Source: Candidatus Omnitrophota bacterium (GTDB lineage Bacteria > Omnitrophota > Gorgyraeia > JABMRG01). Taken from it: a stretch of 16,496 bases of DNA. The notes below the pieces were generated by a model that was given only the letters and a program-made list of their open reading frames with translations, was not told where the DNA came from and ran no database searches. A program made the position numbers and the translations under genes. Position 1 is the first letter of the stretch, and every line of letters starts with the position of its first letter. Shown in pieces: positions 7,015 through 15,047 of this stretch. The stretch spans positions 1 through 16,496 of the forward strand of contig JABMRG010000170.1 of assembly GCA_013202935.1 (NCBI GenBank). The letters run 5' to 3'.

Positions 7015-8136
7015 TCATTGCATTAATACTTTAATAATGCGTTCGGCGGTTTTGCCATCGCCAAACGGGTTCTTCCAGTTTCTCTTTGCCTTAAGCATCT
7101 TCTTTGCGGCCTTTAAGATACCTTGGGGTGTTGTACCTGCTACAATATTTGCACCTACTTCAACAGTCTCGGGCCGCTCTGTGTTGTTACGCAAGGTAAC
7201 ACAAGGCACCTTTAATGTACATGCTTCTTCTTGTACACCACCTGAATCAGTCAAAATGAGCTTGGCATCCATTTCTAATCGAAGAAAATCCAGTAAGCCT
7301 ACAGGCTCTATTGCAATTACCCCATCTGGTATTTTAAGGCTAAATTTATCGAGCATTTTTGTGGTGCGTTTATGTACAGGAAAAATTATTGGCAGATTGG
7401 TCTTTTTGCGTATCTTTTCGATGCTTCTTATTATGTTAGCGAAGATTTTTTTTGAATCTACGTTCTCCTGCCTGTGCAAAGTCAAGAGAAGATAGGAGTC
7501 TTTTTGCAAACTAAGCTTATTTAGTATGGTCATTTTCTGTCGTGCTGCAAGGCTATGCTGCTTAACCACATCAACAATGGTGTTTCCAGTAACATGTATC
7601 CATGATTTTGGTATGCCTTCTCTTAAAAGAATATTCTTTTCTTTTGCAGTTGGCGCAAACAAAAAATCAGCTAGATGATCTGCGATAAACCTGTTAGTCT
7701 CCTCTGGCATCAATCTATCATAACTCCTTAGGCCTGCTTCAACATGTGCAACCTTTATATAGCGGCCTGTATAGCTTTCAGTTGTTGATATTTTTTCTGC
7801 GGTCAATGCTCCTGCAAAAGCGGTGTTGGTATCGCCCTGGACAACCACGCAATAAGGTTCCTCTTTGAGTAGTATCTTCTCTATCTCAATAAGCATCCTG
7901 CCCGTATGGTCTCCCTGCATATATGGCGCTTTGGATCTTATGTGCAATTTATATCTGGGTGAACAAAGATCGAGTTCCTTAAAAAATATCTCATCCATCG
8001 TGTAAGAATAGTGCTGCCCGGTATGTATACAGAAAAACGGGATATTCTTCTTCTGGCATAACTTTATAATGGGTGAGAGTTTTATTATCTCAGGCCTTGT
8101 TCCGAATATAAACGCTAGTTTTCTTTTCTTTGGCAT
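7015..8136 (-). CDS. wecB: UDP-N-acetylglucosamine 2-epimerase (non-hydrolysing)
   Basis: WecB interconverts UDP-GlcNAc and UDP-ManNAc in the cytosol, feeding ManNAc or ManNAcA into surface glycans. The 373-residue length is normal for the family. Visible motifs are FGTRPEIIKLSPII (11-24), TGQHYSYTMD (39-48), VVQGDTNT (98-105), HVEAGLRS (131-138), PEETNR (144-149), LTLHRQEN (218-225), PVHKRT (253-258) and LTDSGGVQEEA (295-305), covering the expected UDP-binding and catalytic regions. A stretch of about 10 residues around STTESYTGRY (117-126) lengthens a loop just before the HVEAGLRS motif. The ATG is preceded by AAGGA at good spacing, and the gene follows the barrel protein after 12 bases. 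No wecC dehydrogenase is in the window, so the ManNAc form may be used directly or oxidised elsewhere. Confidence 0.95.
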   Translation of the reverse strand: MPKKRKLAFIFGTRPEIIKLSPIIKLCQKKNIPFFCIHTGQHYSYTMDEIFFKELDLCSPRYKLHIRSKAPYMQGDHTGRMLIEIEKILLKEEPYCVVVQGDTNTAFAGALTAEKISTTESYTGRYIKVAHVEAGLRSYDRLMPEETNRFIADHLADFLFAPTAKEKNILLREGIPKSWIHVTGNTIVDVVKQHSLAARQKMTILNKLSLQKDSYLLLTLHRQENVDSKKIFANIIRSIEKIRKKTNLPIIFPVHKRTTKMLDKFSLKIPDGVIAIEPVGLLDFLRLEMDAKLILTDSGGVQEEACTLKVPCVTLRNNTERPETVEVGANIVAGTTPQGILKAAKKMLKAKRNWKNPFGDGKTAERIIKVLMQ

Positions 8137-8148
8137 ATCTTTTCCTTT

Positions 8149-9249
8149 TTATATAAAAATTTGCGCTTTAGCAGATTTATTATCTTTGCAAAAAGCCAAC
8201 GCCTGAAAAGCAAACATACTGCACCATGAATTGACGTGTTTATCCTCTTTGCTATATAGAAAACCGCCCTTTTGGGCTGAGCTGCTCTCAACCAACTGAT
8301 ACTTTAGTAGAGCTGACTTTAGCAGGCCTATCTTGTTCTTGAAAGAGAATATAATTCCCAGCCTCAATGCTTGTGCCAGGATATCACTTCTTTGAAAGTC
8401 ATTAAATCTTTCTGTAGATGGCTCATATAACTCGCTGATACCAGATGAGAATACATGGACAAAGGTCCATTCTGTCGCCTTTTTAGCAGAGGATATAAAT
8501 CCGGGTATATTAAACACAGTTCCTGTATACCAGAGCCCCTCTGTTGCATAAGAGTGAGGATGAATATGTGTTGTCTTGGCTGCTCTATTAGTAATAAATC
8601 TTCCGCTCTTATCTTGGGTAGAGACAGCATATTCACATAATCTTATGGCTGCCTCTTTATACCTCTTATCTTCTGTAAGCTTAAAAAGATCGACTAACCC
8701 TAAGGCTACCTTTGCATGAAAAGCACCTGACTGGTTGGACCATTTATCAGAAGGCTCTATCACCTCATCTATATTCGCATCATATATAGGGGCTAATGAG
8801 CCGTCTTCCTTCTGCATCTTATCCAATAGGAAGTCCGCCAGCCTAAGGGCAGCATTCAGGTATTTTTTCTTATCGGTCACTCTATAAAGGTTGGCCATAC
8901 CATAAAGAACAATACCTGTATCAAAAGAAAATATCCTTGCCCCGGAAAAAGAATAGCCTATGTCAGCTTTCTTATCATCTTTATAGAGCCTGGTTCTTAC
9001 GCCACCACAATCATGCATCGCAGACTTTATTATCCAGGCAGCTGCTTTTTCAGCTCTATCTACATACAGCTTCTTATTGTATAAGCTGTTCAGGAGGAGC
9101 AATGTAGTAATACCATAACCTGTTATCTCAGAATAGAGGTATGAATATGTTTTTCTCTCAAGGTCATACCATGAGTAGAAACCACCAATCTCTGATTGTA
9201 TGCCAGAATTTAAAATCCAGTCTTTGCACAACCCTAGATTCTTATCCAT
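8149..9249 (-). CDS. Six-hairpin (alpha/alpha) barrel protein, unknown glycan-related function
   Basis: The 366 residues are almost entirely helical hairpins separated by short glycine-led turns: GGFYSWYD (22-29), GGVRTRLY (82-89), DGSLAPIYD (149-157), SGRFITNRA (215-223), SSGISELYE (268-276) and GGFLYSKE (328-335). This periodicity is the mark of an (alpha/alpha)6 toroid, as in GH88/GH105 hydrolases, AGE-type 2-epimerases, D-glucuronyl C5-epimerases and some lyases. Conserved-looking aromatic and acidic sites are YSEITGYG (39-46) and HPHSYATEGLWYTG (230-243). There is no signal peptide, so it should act in the cytosol, unlike most degradative relatives. It overlaps the preceding methyltransferase by 8 bases, with AGGA close to its ATG. 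I do not recognise a characterised member; a sugar epimerase or a glycan-trimming enzyme are possibilities. Confidence 0.85.
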   Translation of the reverse strand: MDKNLGLCKDWILNSGIQSEIGGFYSWYDLERKTYSYLYSEITGYGITTLLLLNSLYNKKLYVDRAEKAAAWIIKSAMHDCGGVRTRLYKDDKKADIGYSFSGARIFSFDTGIVLYGMANLYRVTDKKKYLNAALRLADFLLDKMQKEDGSLAPIYDANIDEVIEPSDKWSNQSGAFHAKVALGLVDLFKLTEDKRYKEAAIRLCEYAVSTQDKSGRFITNRAAKTTHIHPHSYATEGLWYTGTVFNIPGFISSAKKATEWTFVHVFSSGISELYEPSTERFNDFQRSDILAQALRLGIIFSFKNKIGLLKSALLKYQLVESSSAQKGGFLYSKEDKHVNSWCSMFAFQALAFCKDNKSAKAQIFI

Positions 9250-10081
9250 TCTTCCTACCCTCTATGAGGACTCTTCCAAGAAAAAACTTAAAAGGAGCCT
9301 TCTTGTTCAGGTAAAGGCCTATCTTCCTGCATAGCTTAAGATAACGCCTAAGCGTAAATTTAAATTCTTTCTCAAGAAATTTAGATAGTTTAAGAAATTT
9401 GAGTATTTCCGGTTCTCCGCAAACAGCACCCTGTAAGGCTTTCACTTCCATGGAGGCCTTTCTAAACATTCCTTCAAGCTCCCAGGGAAAAGAATAATCA
9501 TCTACCATCCATTTCCAATCCCTCAATGGCCACCATGGCCATATCTTATTCAATCCACTCATGTTAATCTGTTTATAAACAGCTAAAGGGGTCAACGCAT
9601 TATATGTCATAAGTATAAGGTGCCCGTTCTTTTTTAAGATTCTAGACATCTCATTGATAGCAAGCTGCTGTTCAGACGGTAACATATGCTGTATTACCCT
9701 GATACATACGACTATATCAAAAGATTCATCTCTAAACGGCAGACTTTGCAATTCAGACTGGACCAGGTTCAGATCATTATTATGTATCTCCATGGCCTTT
9801 TTCAGCAGGCCTGCAGAGAAATCCAAGCCAACAGCATCTCTGTAGCGTTTCTTTAGATCAAAAAGTATCCTGCCATTTCCGCATCCTGCCTCTAAGACAA
9901 TGGCATCCCTGTCATCTAATCTATCCAGCCTCTCCTGTATGGCTCCCATCTCAGATATATTTATATGTTCCCAGAGAGCTGTCCTGAATTCTTTATCAAT
10001 CGCCTCATTCGACCATTTATAAAAGGAGTTAAATAGATCCTTAGTATGCCTTCTATTTGAGATAATCTTCTGATTATTCAT
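9242..10081 (-). CDS. Class I SAM-dependent methyltransferase
   Basis: This 279-residue protein carries motif I VLEAGCGNG (62-70), the acidic residue of motif II in VGLDFS (D87), the motif III region SELQSLPF (109-116), FDIVVCIRVIQHM (121-133) and ILKKNGH (148-154). It belongs to the Methyltransf_11/25 group. The C-terminal part has tryptophan-rich WPWWPLRDWKW (176-186) and a basic helix-rich tail, which may serve acceptor binding at the membrane. It overlaps the SDR gene by 8 bases and the barrel gene by 8 bases, so all three are probably translated in a coupled way. A sugar O-, N- or C-methyl transfer after the SDR step would fit but is inference. Confidence 0.9.
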   Translation of the reverse strand: MNNQKIISNRRHTKDLFNSFYKWSNEAIDKEFRTALWEHINISEMGAIQERLDRLDDRDAIVLEAGCGNGRILFDLKKRYRDAVGLDFSAGLLKKAMEIHNNDLNLVQSELQSLPFRDESFDIVVCIRVIQHMLPSEQQLAINEMSRILKKNGHLILMTYNALTPLAVYKQINMSGLNKIWPWWPLRDWKWMVDDYSFPWELEGMFRKASMEVKALQGAVCGEPEILKFLKLSKFLEKEFKFTLRRYLKLCRKIGLYLNKKAPFKFFLGRVLIEGRKNG

Positions 10082-11051
10082 ATATACTGTTCTGCTCTCT
10101 TGTCCATTCTATATTCTTCTGCAATCCCTCATCTATGAATATTTTGGGTTTCCAGCCAAAAAGTTTCTTGGCAAGGGAATAGTTACACAGTAATTTCGGC
10201 ACCTGAGCCTTTCTATCCTTAGTATGAATAATCTTTGACCTTGACCCAGAGATCTCTTTTATTTTCCTAGCTATATAGTTTATGGTTATAGCTTCTCCTG
10301 TGCCGAAATTGACAGTCTTACCAACAGCATTCTTATGGCTGCCCATAATCATAAATCCGTCTATCATATCATCTACATAGGTAAAATCCCTTGATTGCTT
10401 TCCTGTGCCATGAACCGTAATAGTCTTTCCATCTAAGGCAAGGTCTATGAACTTTGGTATTACATCATAGGTATGCCTGGGGCCATAGGTGTTAAAAGGG
10501 CGTATAGTTGCAACAGGAAGCCGATAGGTATTATAGTATGAATAGCAGTATCTGTCACAAGCTACTTTACTTGCAGCATAGGGCGATGAAGGATATAGCG
10601 GATGCTCCTCATCTATTGACCCGCCTATGGTCATCCCATATATCTCGCTGGATGATGTGCATATAATCCTCTTGATCCCCTTGCCTTCTTTAACAGCATG
10701 GAGCATATTAAGCGTACCTATAACATTCGTCTCCATTACCTCTATCGGATGGGTAAAGGAATTGGGCACATACGCATCGGCGGCAAGGTGAAATATAATC
10801 TCAGGCCTATTCTTTACAACAAGCTCCTTGGCATCTAAGGTTGCTATGTTGCCTGTAATTATATCTTCAACCTTGTTTTCTAAGTGCTTTGTGTTCTTGA
10901 GCGCATACTGTGTTGTGCCTATGGTTGAATTGCCCCTAACATATATAGATACCTTTGCGCCTTCAGCAAGCAAACGCTCGGTTAAGTGGGAGCCCATAAA
11001 ACCATCTGCGCCTGTTATAAGTACTCGCTTATTCTTGTAGAAATTTTTCAT
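10074..11051 (-). CDS. NAD-dependent epimerase/dehydratase, probably an NDP-sugar 4,6-dehydratase
   Basis: This 325-residue extended short-chain dehydrogenase has VLITGADGFMGSHL (10-23) for NAD, HLAADAYVPNS (88-98), the TSSSEIYG stretch (132-139), the catalytic YAASK (Y158, K162), RPFNTYGPRH (184-193) and RDFTYVDDM (221-229). The glutamate E136 in SSEIYG is the position filled by an acid in GDP-mannose 4,6-dehydratases and RmlB-type enzymes, whereas simple 4-epimerases have another residue, so a dehydratase (or decarboxylase) is favoured. Such an enzyme would make a 4-keto-6-deoxy sugar nucleotide for this glycan. AGGAG sits 5 bases before the ATG, which fixes the start. It follows the GT2 gene after 13 bases. 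The nucleotide and sugar cannot be assigned from sequence alone. Confidence 0.9.
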   Translation of the reverse strand: MKNFYKNKRVLITGADGFMGSHLTERLLAEGAKVSIYVRGNSTIGTTQYALKNTKHLENKVEDIITGNIATLDAKELVVKNRPEIIFHLAADAYVPNSFTHPIEVMETNVIGTLNMLHAVKEGKGIKRIICTSSSEIYGMTIGGSIDEEHPLYPSSPYAASKVACDRYCYSYYNTYRLPVATIRPFNTYGPRHTYDVIPKFIDLALDGKTITVHGTGKQSRDFTYVDDMIDGFMIMGSHKNAVGKTVNFGTGEAITINYIARKIKEISGSRSKIIHTKDRKAQVPKLLCNYSLAKKLFGWKPKIFIDEGLQKNIEWTREQNSIYE

Positions 11052-11064
11052 ATAATCTCCTTTT

Positions 11065-12012
11065 CTAAAAAGCTATTACCTTACCATCAAACAATTTGAA
11101 TAGCTTTGTGTCAGATATAAAGTTATGTTTTTTTGCCTCTTTCCTCTTTCTGAGTACTTGTGAAAGCATAGACAAGGCCCTGAAGAAACCTGTTATAATC
11201 TCTGTTTTAAAGGTTATTATGGCATACGCAAATCTAGGGATTAGAAATACAAAGTGTTTAAACAGCAAAAATGGGTCTCTTATATTCTTCCAGGTAAAGA
11301 CAAATACATTCCGATGGCTTAATGCCAGCATCTCCTTCTCATTGAACACCTTCTTAAAACTAACCGATGCCTTATGGTATACAATGCTCTCTGGCTGATA
11401 ATAGCACCTATAACCCCTCTTCCATGCCCTGAAGTGCAAATCTGAATCTTCAATCCTGCCTGGAAGGTATATATCATCAAATCCCCCGACTTCAAGAAAT
11501 TTCTTTCTATTAAATGCGGCCATCCCGGATTGAAATGTATAACAGATACCTGGCTTATCCTCTTTTCCAACCTTGTGCGCTGATATAGCAGTAAAAACTC
11601 CATGTCGAAATCGGGGCACAAACCATATGCAGTCCAGGCCGGTCTTATCAAAGTTATAGGTTTTAAAGCTTGCCATAAAGGACTTTTGATCTTTGGCAAA
11701 GACACTTACAAGCGGGTCGATAAAATTCTCATCTACCTTTATATCATTATTTAAAAGAATTATTATATCTGCGTCTGATTCCTGTGCAACCTCATTAAAA
11801 GAAGACAAAACCTTATTCTCCTTCATCTTCTTAAAACAGATATCGGGATAGTTCTTCTCTATAAATTCATGACTTCCGTCAGAGCTTACATTATCTACAA
11901 CCAATATTTTTGGCCTATAAATACTTGCGGCAGAAGCCTTACATATCGACGGGAGGCATTCCTCAAGCAGCTCTCTGCCATTATGATTTAAGATTAGTAT
12001 ATCGACCTTCAC
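11065..12012 (-). CDS. Glycosyltransferase family 2, rhamnosyltransferase-like
   Basis: The 315-residue GT-A protein has ILILNHNGRELL (5-16), VVDNVSSDGS (38-47), the metal-site variant LLNNDIKV (86-93), FQSGMAAFNRKKFLEVGGFD (160-179) and EDSDLHFRAWKRG (188-200), the order found in WbbL-type and related rhamnosyl- and galactofuranosyltransferases. The last 65 residues contain a hydrophobic segment (about 251-285) then basic residues, likely a peripheral membrane anchor. The start is a GTG at 12012; an in-frame stop lies 9 bases upstream, and GAGGAG about 12 bases before supports it. The gap to the upstream membrane protein is 6 bases. The exact sugar is not known. Confidence 0.92.
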   Translation of the reverse strand: MKVDILILNHNGRELLEECLPSICKASAASIYRPKILVVDNVSSDGSHEFIEKNYPDICFKKMKENKVLSSFNEVAQESDADIIILLNNDIKVDENFIDPLVSVFAKDQKSFMASFKTYNFDKTGLDCIWFVPRFRHGVFTAISAHKVGKEDKPGICYTFQSGMAAFNRKKFLEVGGFDDIYLPGRIEDSDLHFRAWKRGYRCYYQPESIVYHKASVSFKKVFNEKEMLALSHRNVFVFTWKNIRDPFLLFKHFVFLIPRFAYAIITFKTEIITGFFRALSMLSQVLRKRKEAKKHNFISDTKLFKLFDGKVIAF

Positions 12013-12018
12013 TAAAGG

Positions 12019-12969
12019 CTACGCCTCCTCTGCTACAACTTCTTTAAGATGAAAACCTTTTTTGGTAAAAATATAGGTAAAAATAAATCCTAAGATAAAA
12101 CTGTTTATCATATCGATACTGCGGTCTAATAAGGCTGCCATGACACTTGAAGCAGGGTCAATACCAAACGCGGCACTTGATGCTGTAATAAAAAACTCTT
12201 TGATTCCAAGACCTGCGGGCGTAATGCTTATCAACTGAGAAAAAGATGCTATAAGCATTACTATCATAGCCGGTATAATACCCATACTAATGCCCAGGAC
12301 CTTGTACGCAATCCAGAGCCTCATGCCCGCTGCAAAATTTAGCAATAACTGTAGAATAATAAGCCTTATCAGCAGCCGAGGTTTCTTATGAAAATTCTCA
12401 AAGCCTTCCAAAAAATTCTTTAGAAAATTCCATTTCAATGCCACATTAGGAAAATAGTACATGGATATAAATATAATAGCAGTTACTACTGTAACGCTAA
12501 GGAAGAGCATAAACATTGCTGCGTGCTGAAAGAGGCTGCCGGCAAATATCACCAACATCAAAAGCATGCCTGCTATTCCATTTATCAGAAACCCAATTAT
12601 ATGCAAGCCTGTTACCGAGCTTAAAAAACTTGTATATCTAAACCCATGGATCTTTTTTAAATATACAGCAACAGTGGCCAGGCCGCCTTTAAAAGGCAGG
12701 AAATAGTTTACCATCATAGATATGCTTACCAGGCCAAACCACTCTTTGAAAATAAGCTTTATATCAAAAAGAATCATAAGCACCCTATAAACCAGCCCCA
12801 TGACCGATTTGAAGAAAAGAGAACAGGCAACCAGTATAAGAATATCTGTAAATCTCAATTTGCGTAATAGTTCAAGGCTCTCTCTTTTATCACGCATATA
12901 GAATACAAACACGCATACTATAAGGACTAAAAGCAGGTATGATATATACCTCTTATGCCTATTGATCAT
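12019..12969 (-). CDS. UPF0104 / lysylphosphatidylglycerol synthase TM-like membrane protein
   Basis: The 316 residues form about 8 membrane segments: near 9-24, 43-60, 76-92, 115-145, 152-172, 198-213, 232-250 and 285-301. Family signatures are NYFLPFKGGLATVAVYLKK (88-106) and SITPAGLGIKEFF (248-260), the conserved glycine-rich loops shared by YbhN-like proteins and the flippase half of MprF. There is no C-terminal catalytic domain, so this is not a lipid aminoacyl transferase. Members are often found in glycan clusters, where a lipid-flipping or transport-helping role has been proposed; I would call that inference here. The ATG lies 11 bases inside the upstream gene. In the absence of Wzx in the window, it is a candidate for carrying a lipid-linked sugar across the membrane. 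Confidence 0.88.
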   Translation of the reverse strand: MINRHKRYISYLLLVLIVCVFVFYMRDKRESLELLRKLRFTDILILVACSLFFKSVMGLVYRVLMILFDIKLIFKEWFGLVSISMMVNYFLPFKGGLATVAVYLKKIHGFRYTSFLSSVTGLHIIGFLINGIAGMLLMLVIFAGSLFQHAAMFMLFLSVTVVTAIIFISMYYFPNVALKWNFLKNFLEGFENFHKKPRLLIRLIILQLLLNFAAGMRLWIAYKVLGISMGIIPAMIVMLIASFSQLISITPAGLGIKEFFITASSAAFGIDPASSVMAALLDRSIDMINSFILGFIFTYIFTKKGFHLKEVVAEEA

Positions 12970-14512
12970 AGATAGGGCCTTTCATGTATCTAATAATCCT
13001 GTAAAGGCTTAACCCTAAAAGCCCAAGGACTAAGATTAAAACCATGGCTACGTAAGGGGTTAAGTTAGAATTTATCTTTATCACATTCATCCACCAGATA
13101 TCAACCATCTCATATCCCTCTAAAGAAGCGCTTACCATATTTACAAACTTATAATCGGGATTGTAGGAAAAATTAAGTGAGAAGCCTGATATATGCCGGC
13201 TGATCATAGAAAGAAAAAGCGCCCACGAGCCTTTTATAGGACTCAGCTCAGGCATAAAATTTATTAAATATTCCGGCAGATTTAATTTTTCTTTTACAAA
13301 AAAGAGATATTTTGAAAAATTGATTATAAGCCCGGGAAGCTGTATAAGAAACCCTAAGATAGCAAAGGATATAATAACCAGCCTCCTTCTTAAAAGATGA
13401 GAGTTCTTGCTGATAAACTCAGCAATGAATAAAACAGCCAAAGGCAATGTTGGAAAGAGATACCTCGGCCCCCAGGAAAAGAGCGAGCCCCTGACAAATA
13501 TAAATGAGTATAAGAAAAGGTTTGAAACCAAGAGCATTAATATAAACAGGCAGTAATCTTTATGTTTTTTGAAAAAATCCCCCAGAGAAAACAGTCCCAG
13601 CACCAAAGCTATGTTATAGACAAACCATCCTTTACCAGAACTAAAAAGATAATAGTAAAGCCCCTTGATGGGGTAACCGTCTGTCCTCACTTTCAAGAGC
13701 ATGCCGCCTATACTGCCAAACTCTGTATTGAATATGCCTCCGTAGAGGAGCCTGTTCTGGATCAATATTGCAAAGAGTGACAAAATAAGAGGGAGCATAA
13801 AACACGCAAGATGCATAACCTTCAACCTGATAGAGCTATTCTTCTCTCTTATCAGCAGATAGAGAAAATATAAGCCAAAAGCAGGAAATAATATAAAAGA
13901 ATTCTTCTTTATAAAGAGCGCATAGCCTATAAAAGCTGCGGCCATAATAAGAGACGAGGCCGATCTTTTAAAAGAGTATTTATGGAGAAAAAGCGCTGCC
14001 AGGGTTACCAGCAGCCCAACAGTCGGCTCTGAAAAACCGGAACGGCTATATGCTATATTCATGGTGCAGAAAGAATATATCAGTACAGACCAGAAAGAGC
14101 ACCTTAGAGAATAACCCACCTGCCGTAATAGCCTGAATAATACAAGGGACAATAAAGCCAATATTAAAGGATTTACTAATGAGACTGTAAACTGGGTAAT
14201 ATAATCGTGGGCCAGGTTAGGCATAAGAAACGAAACAAGGTGGCCTAAAAAGTAAAATGGTACAAGTATCAGCGCCATGCCTAAACCGTAAGCAGATACT
14301 CTTTTTTCTGAATCGACAACCTTGCCTCTGGTTTCATATCTCATCTCAGGGACATCGAAGGCCTTATCATAGATAAAAGCATCCCCATCAAGTACAATAC
14401 TCTCAGCTGTCAGGTAATTTTCCAGGCCATCACCACCATAGCGGCCGTTTGAAACTAATACAAAACCCAAGATAAAGAATATAAACAAACAGACATAAAG
14501 TTTACCTTTCAT
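12959..14512 (-). CDS. Polytopic membrane protein, GT-C/GT39-like glycosyltransferase
   Basis: From the ATG at 14512 the protein has 517 residues and about twelve hydrophobic segments (for example 5-21, 62-80, 94-113, 217-237 and 487-507). After the first segment comes a probable periplasmic loop with acidic residues, NGRYGGDGLENYLTAESIV (22-40; D28, E31, then D42, D44), the position where GT-C enzymes keep their catalytic acid. A late extracytoplasmic region holds WW and aromatic residues (about 460-480). GT-C enzymes use polyprenyl-phosphate sugars as donors, which would fit with the DPM1-like protein. I chose ATG 14512 over a TTG at 14521 because GAGG lies 11 bases before the ATG but only about one base before the TTG. 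It overlaps the methyltransferase by 11 bases. The protein is weakly conserved and could be another membrane enzyme. Confidence 0.72.
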   Translation of the reverse strand: MKGKLYVCLFIFFILGFVLVSNGRYGGDGLENYLTAESIVLDGDAFIYDKAFDVPEMRYETRGKVVDSEKRVSAYGLGMALILVPFYFLGHLVSFLMPNLAHDYITQFTVSLVNPLILALLSLVLFRLLRQVGYSLRCSFWSVLIYSFCTMNIAYSRSGFSEPTVGLLVTLAALFLHKYSFKRSASSLIMAAAFIGYALFIKKNSFILFPAFGLYFLYLLIREKNSSIRLKVMHLACFMLPLILSLFAILIQNRLLYGGIFNTEFGSIGGMLLKVRTDGYPIKGLYYYLFSSGKGWFVYNIALVLGLFSLGDFFKKHKDYCLFILMLLVSNLFLYSFIFVRGSLFSWGPRYLFPTLPLAVLFIAEFISKNSHLLRRRLVIISFAILGFLIQLPGLIINFSKYLFFVKEKLNLPEYLINFMPELSPIKGSWALFLSMISRHISGFSLNFSYNPDYKFVNMVSASLEGYEMVDIWWMNVIKINSNLTPYVAMVLILVLGLLGLSLYRIIRYMKGPIYDQ

Positions 14513-15047
14513 GGTCTTCAAATCCTCTTTCTAGTTTGCATACAGCCAGCATCTGTTGCCGCATGATAAGCGGGCGCACTAAAAAATTATAGCAGCGTTT
14601 GTTGCCATAATAGTATTTGAATTCTACAATGTTAAATCCGTGGGTTTTTAGTATGTTGCATAGAGTTGCCTTATCGTGGCAGAGAGTATGCGTAGGATTG
14701 GTAGGCATAAAGACTGTAGGCCATTTTGCATTAGGTGTGGTAACAATAAGAACCCCCTCTTCCTTAAGGTGCCTTCTTATATTATCGAGTAAGAGGCCCT
14801 GGTTATCAACATGCTCTATCACATCACCAAGAACAATAACGTCAAACTTCCTATCAAAGGAATGATTCTCCATATTGCCAAGAATAATATCTTTATTCTC
14901 AGAAGGTGAGAGGTCAATGCCTGTCAGTGATCCGGCATGGGGCCTCATATCATCCCACAGATTATATGAAGGGTTCTGGCCAACACCGCCAACATCCAAC
15001 ACATCCTTACCCTTGATATATCCTATTATGATCTCTTCCCTTATCAT
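14502..15047 (-). CDS. Small SAM-dependent methyltransferase (Methyltransf_23-like)
   Basis: The 181-residue protein has VLDVGGVGQN (16-25) as motif I, the D45 acidic residue in GIDLSP, KFDVIVLGDVIEHVDNQ (67-83), LKEEGVLIVTTPNA (94-107) and a THTLCHDKATL segment (119-129) typical of the Methyltransf_23 group. It is shorter than the usual 220-280 residues and lacks an N-terminal cap, starting about 15 residues before motif I; the core is complete. The ATG overlaps the stop of the GT4 (ATGA) and has AGGAGA 7 bases before it, a strong site. It probably methylates a glycan end or a lipid-linked sugar, with terminal methylation sometimes stopping chain growth; the substrate is inferred from location only. 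Confidence 0.88.
   Translation of the reverse strand: MIREEIIIGYIKGKDVLDVGGVGQNPSYNLWDDMRPHAGSLTGIDLSPSENKDIILGNMENHSFDRKFDVIVLGDVIEHVDNQGLLLDNIRRHLKEEGVLIVTTPNAKWPTVFMPTNPTHTLCHDKATLCNILKTHGFNIVEFKYYYGNKRCYNFLVRPLIMRQQMLAVCKLERGFEDHER

Noticed and set aside
6781..7026. Plus-strand 81-codon open frame over the spacer
   Set aside because: It has a TTG start, runs through the inverted repeat and into the antisense of wecB, has no ribosome site and no recognisable domain. The openness is likely a by-product of the repeat.
7037..7495. Plus-strand 152-codon open frame
   Set aside because: Antisense to the C-terminal part of wecB and without any recognisable motif.
8364..8636. Same-strand 90-codon alternative frame inside the barrel gene
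   Set aside because: It is a shifted frame of the barrel gene, whose hairpin periodicity is continuous across the stretch; no frameshift is needed.
11319..11705. Same-strand 128-codon alternative frame inside the GT2 gene
   Set aside because: It is a shifted frame of a gene with complete GT2 motifs; the translation has no family features.
14513..14521. Upstream TTG start for the GT-C-like protein
   Set aside because: The Shine-Dalgarno-like GAGGA would be about one base from the TTG, while the ATG nine bases further on has acceptable spacing.
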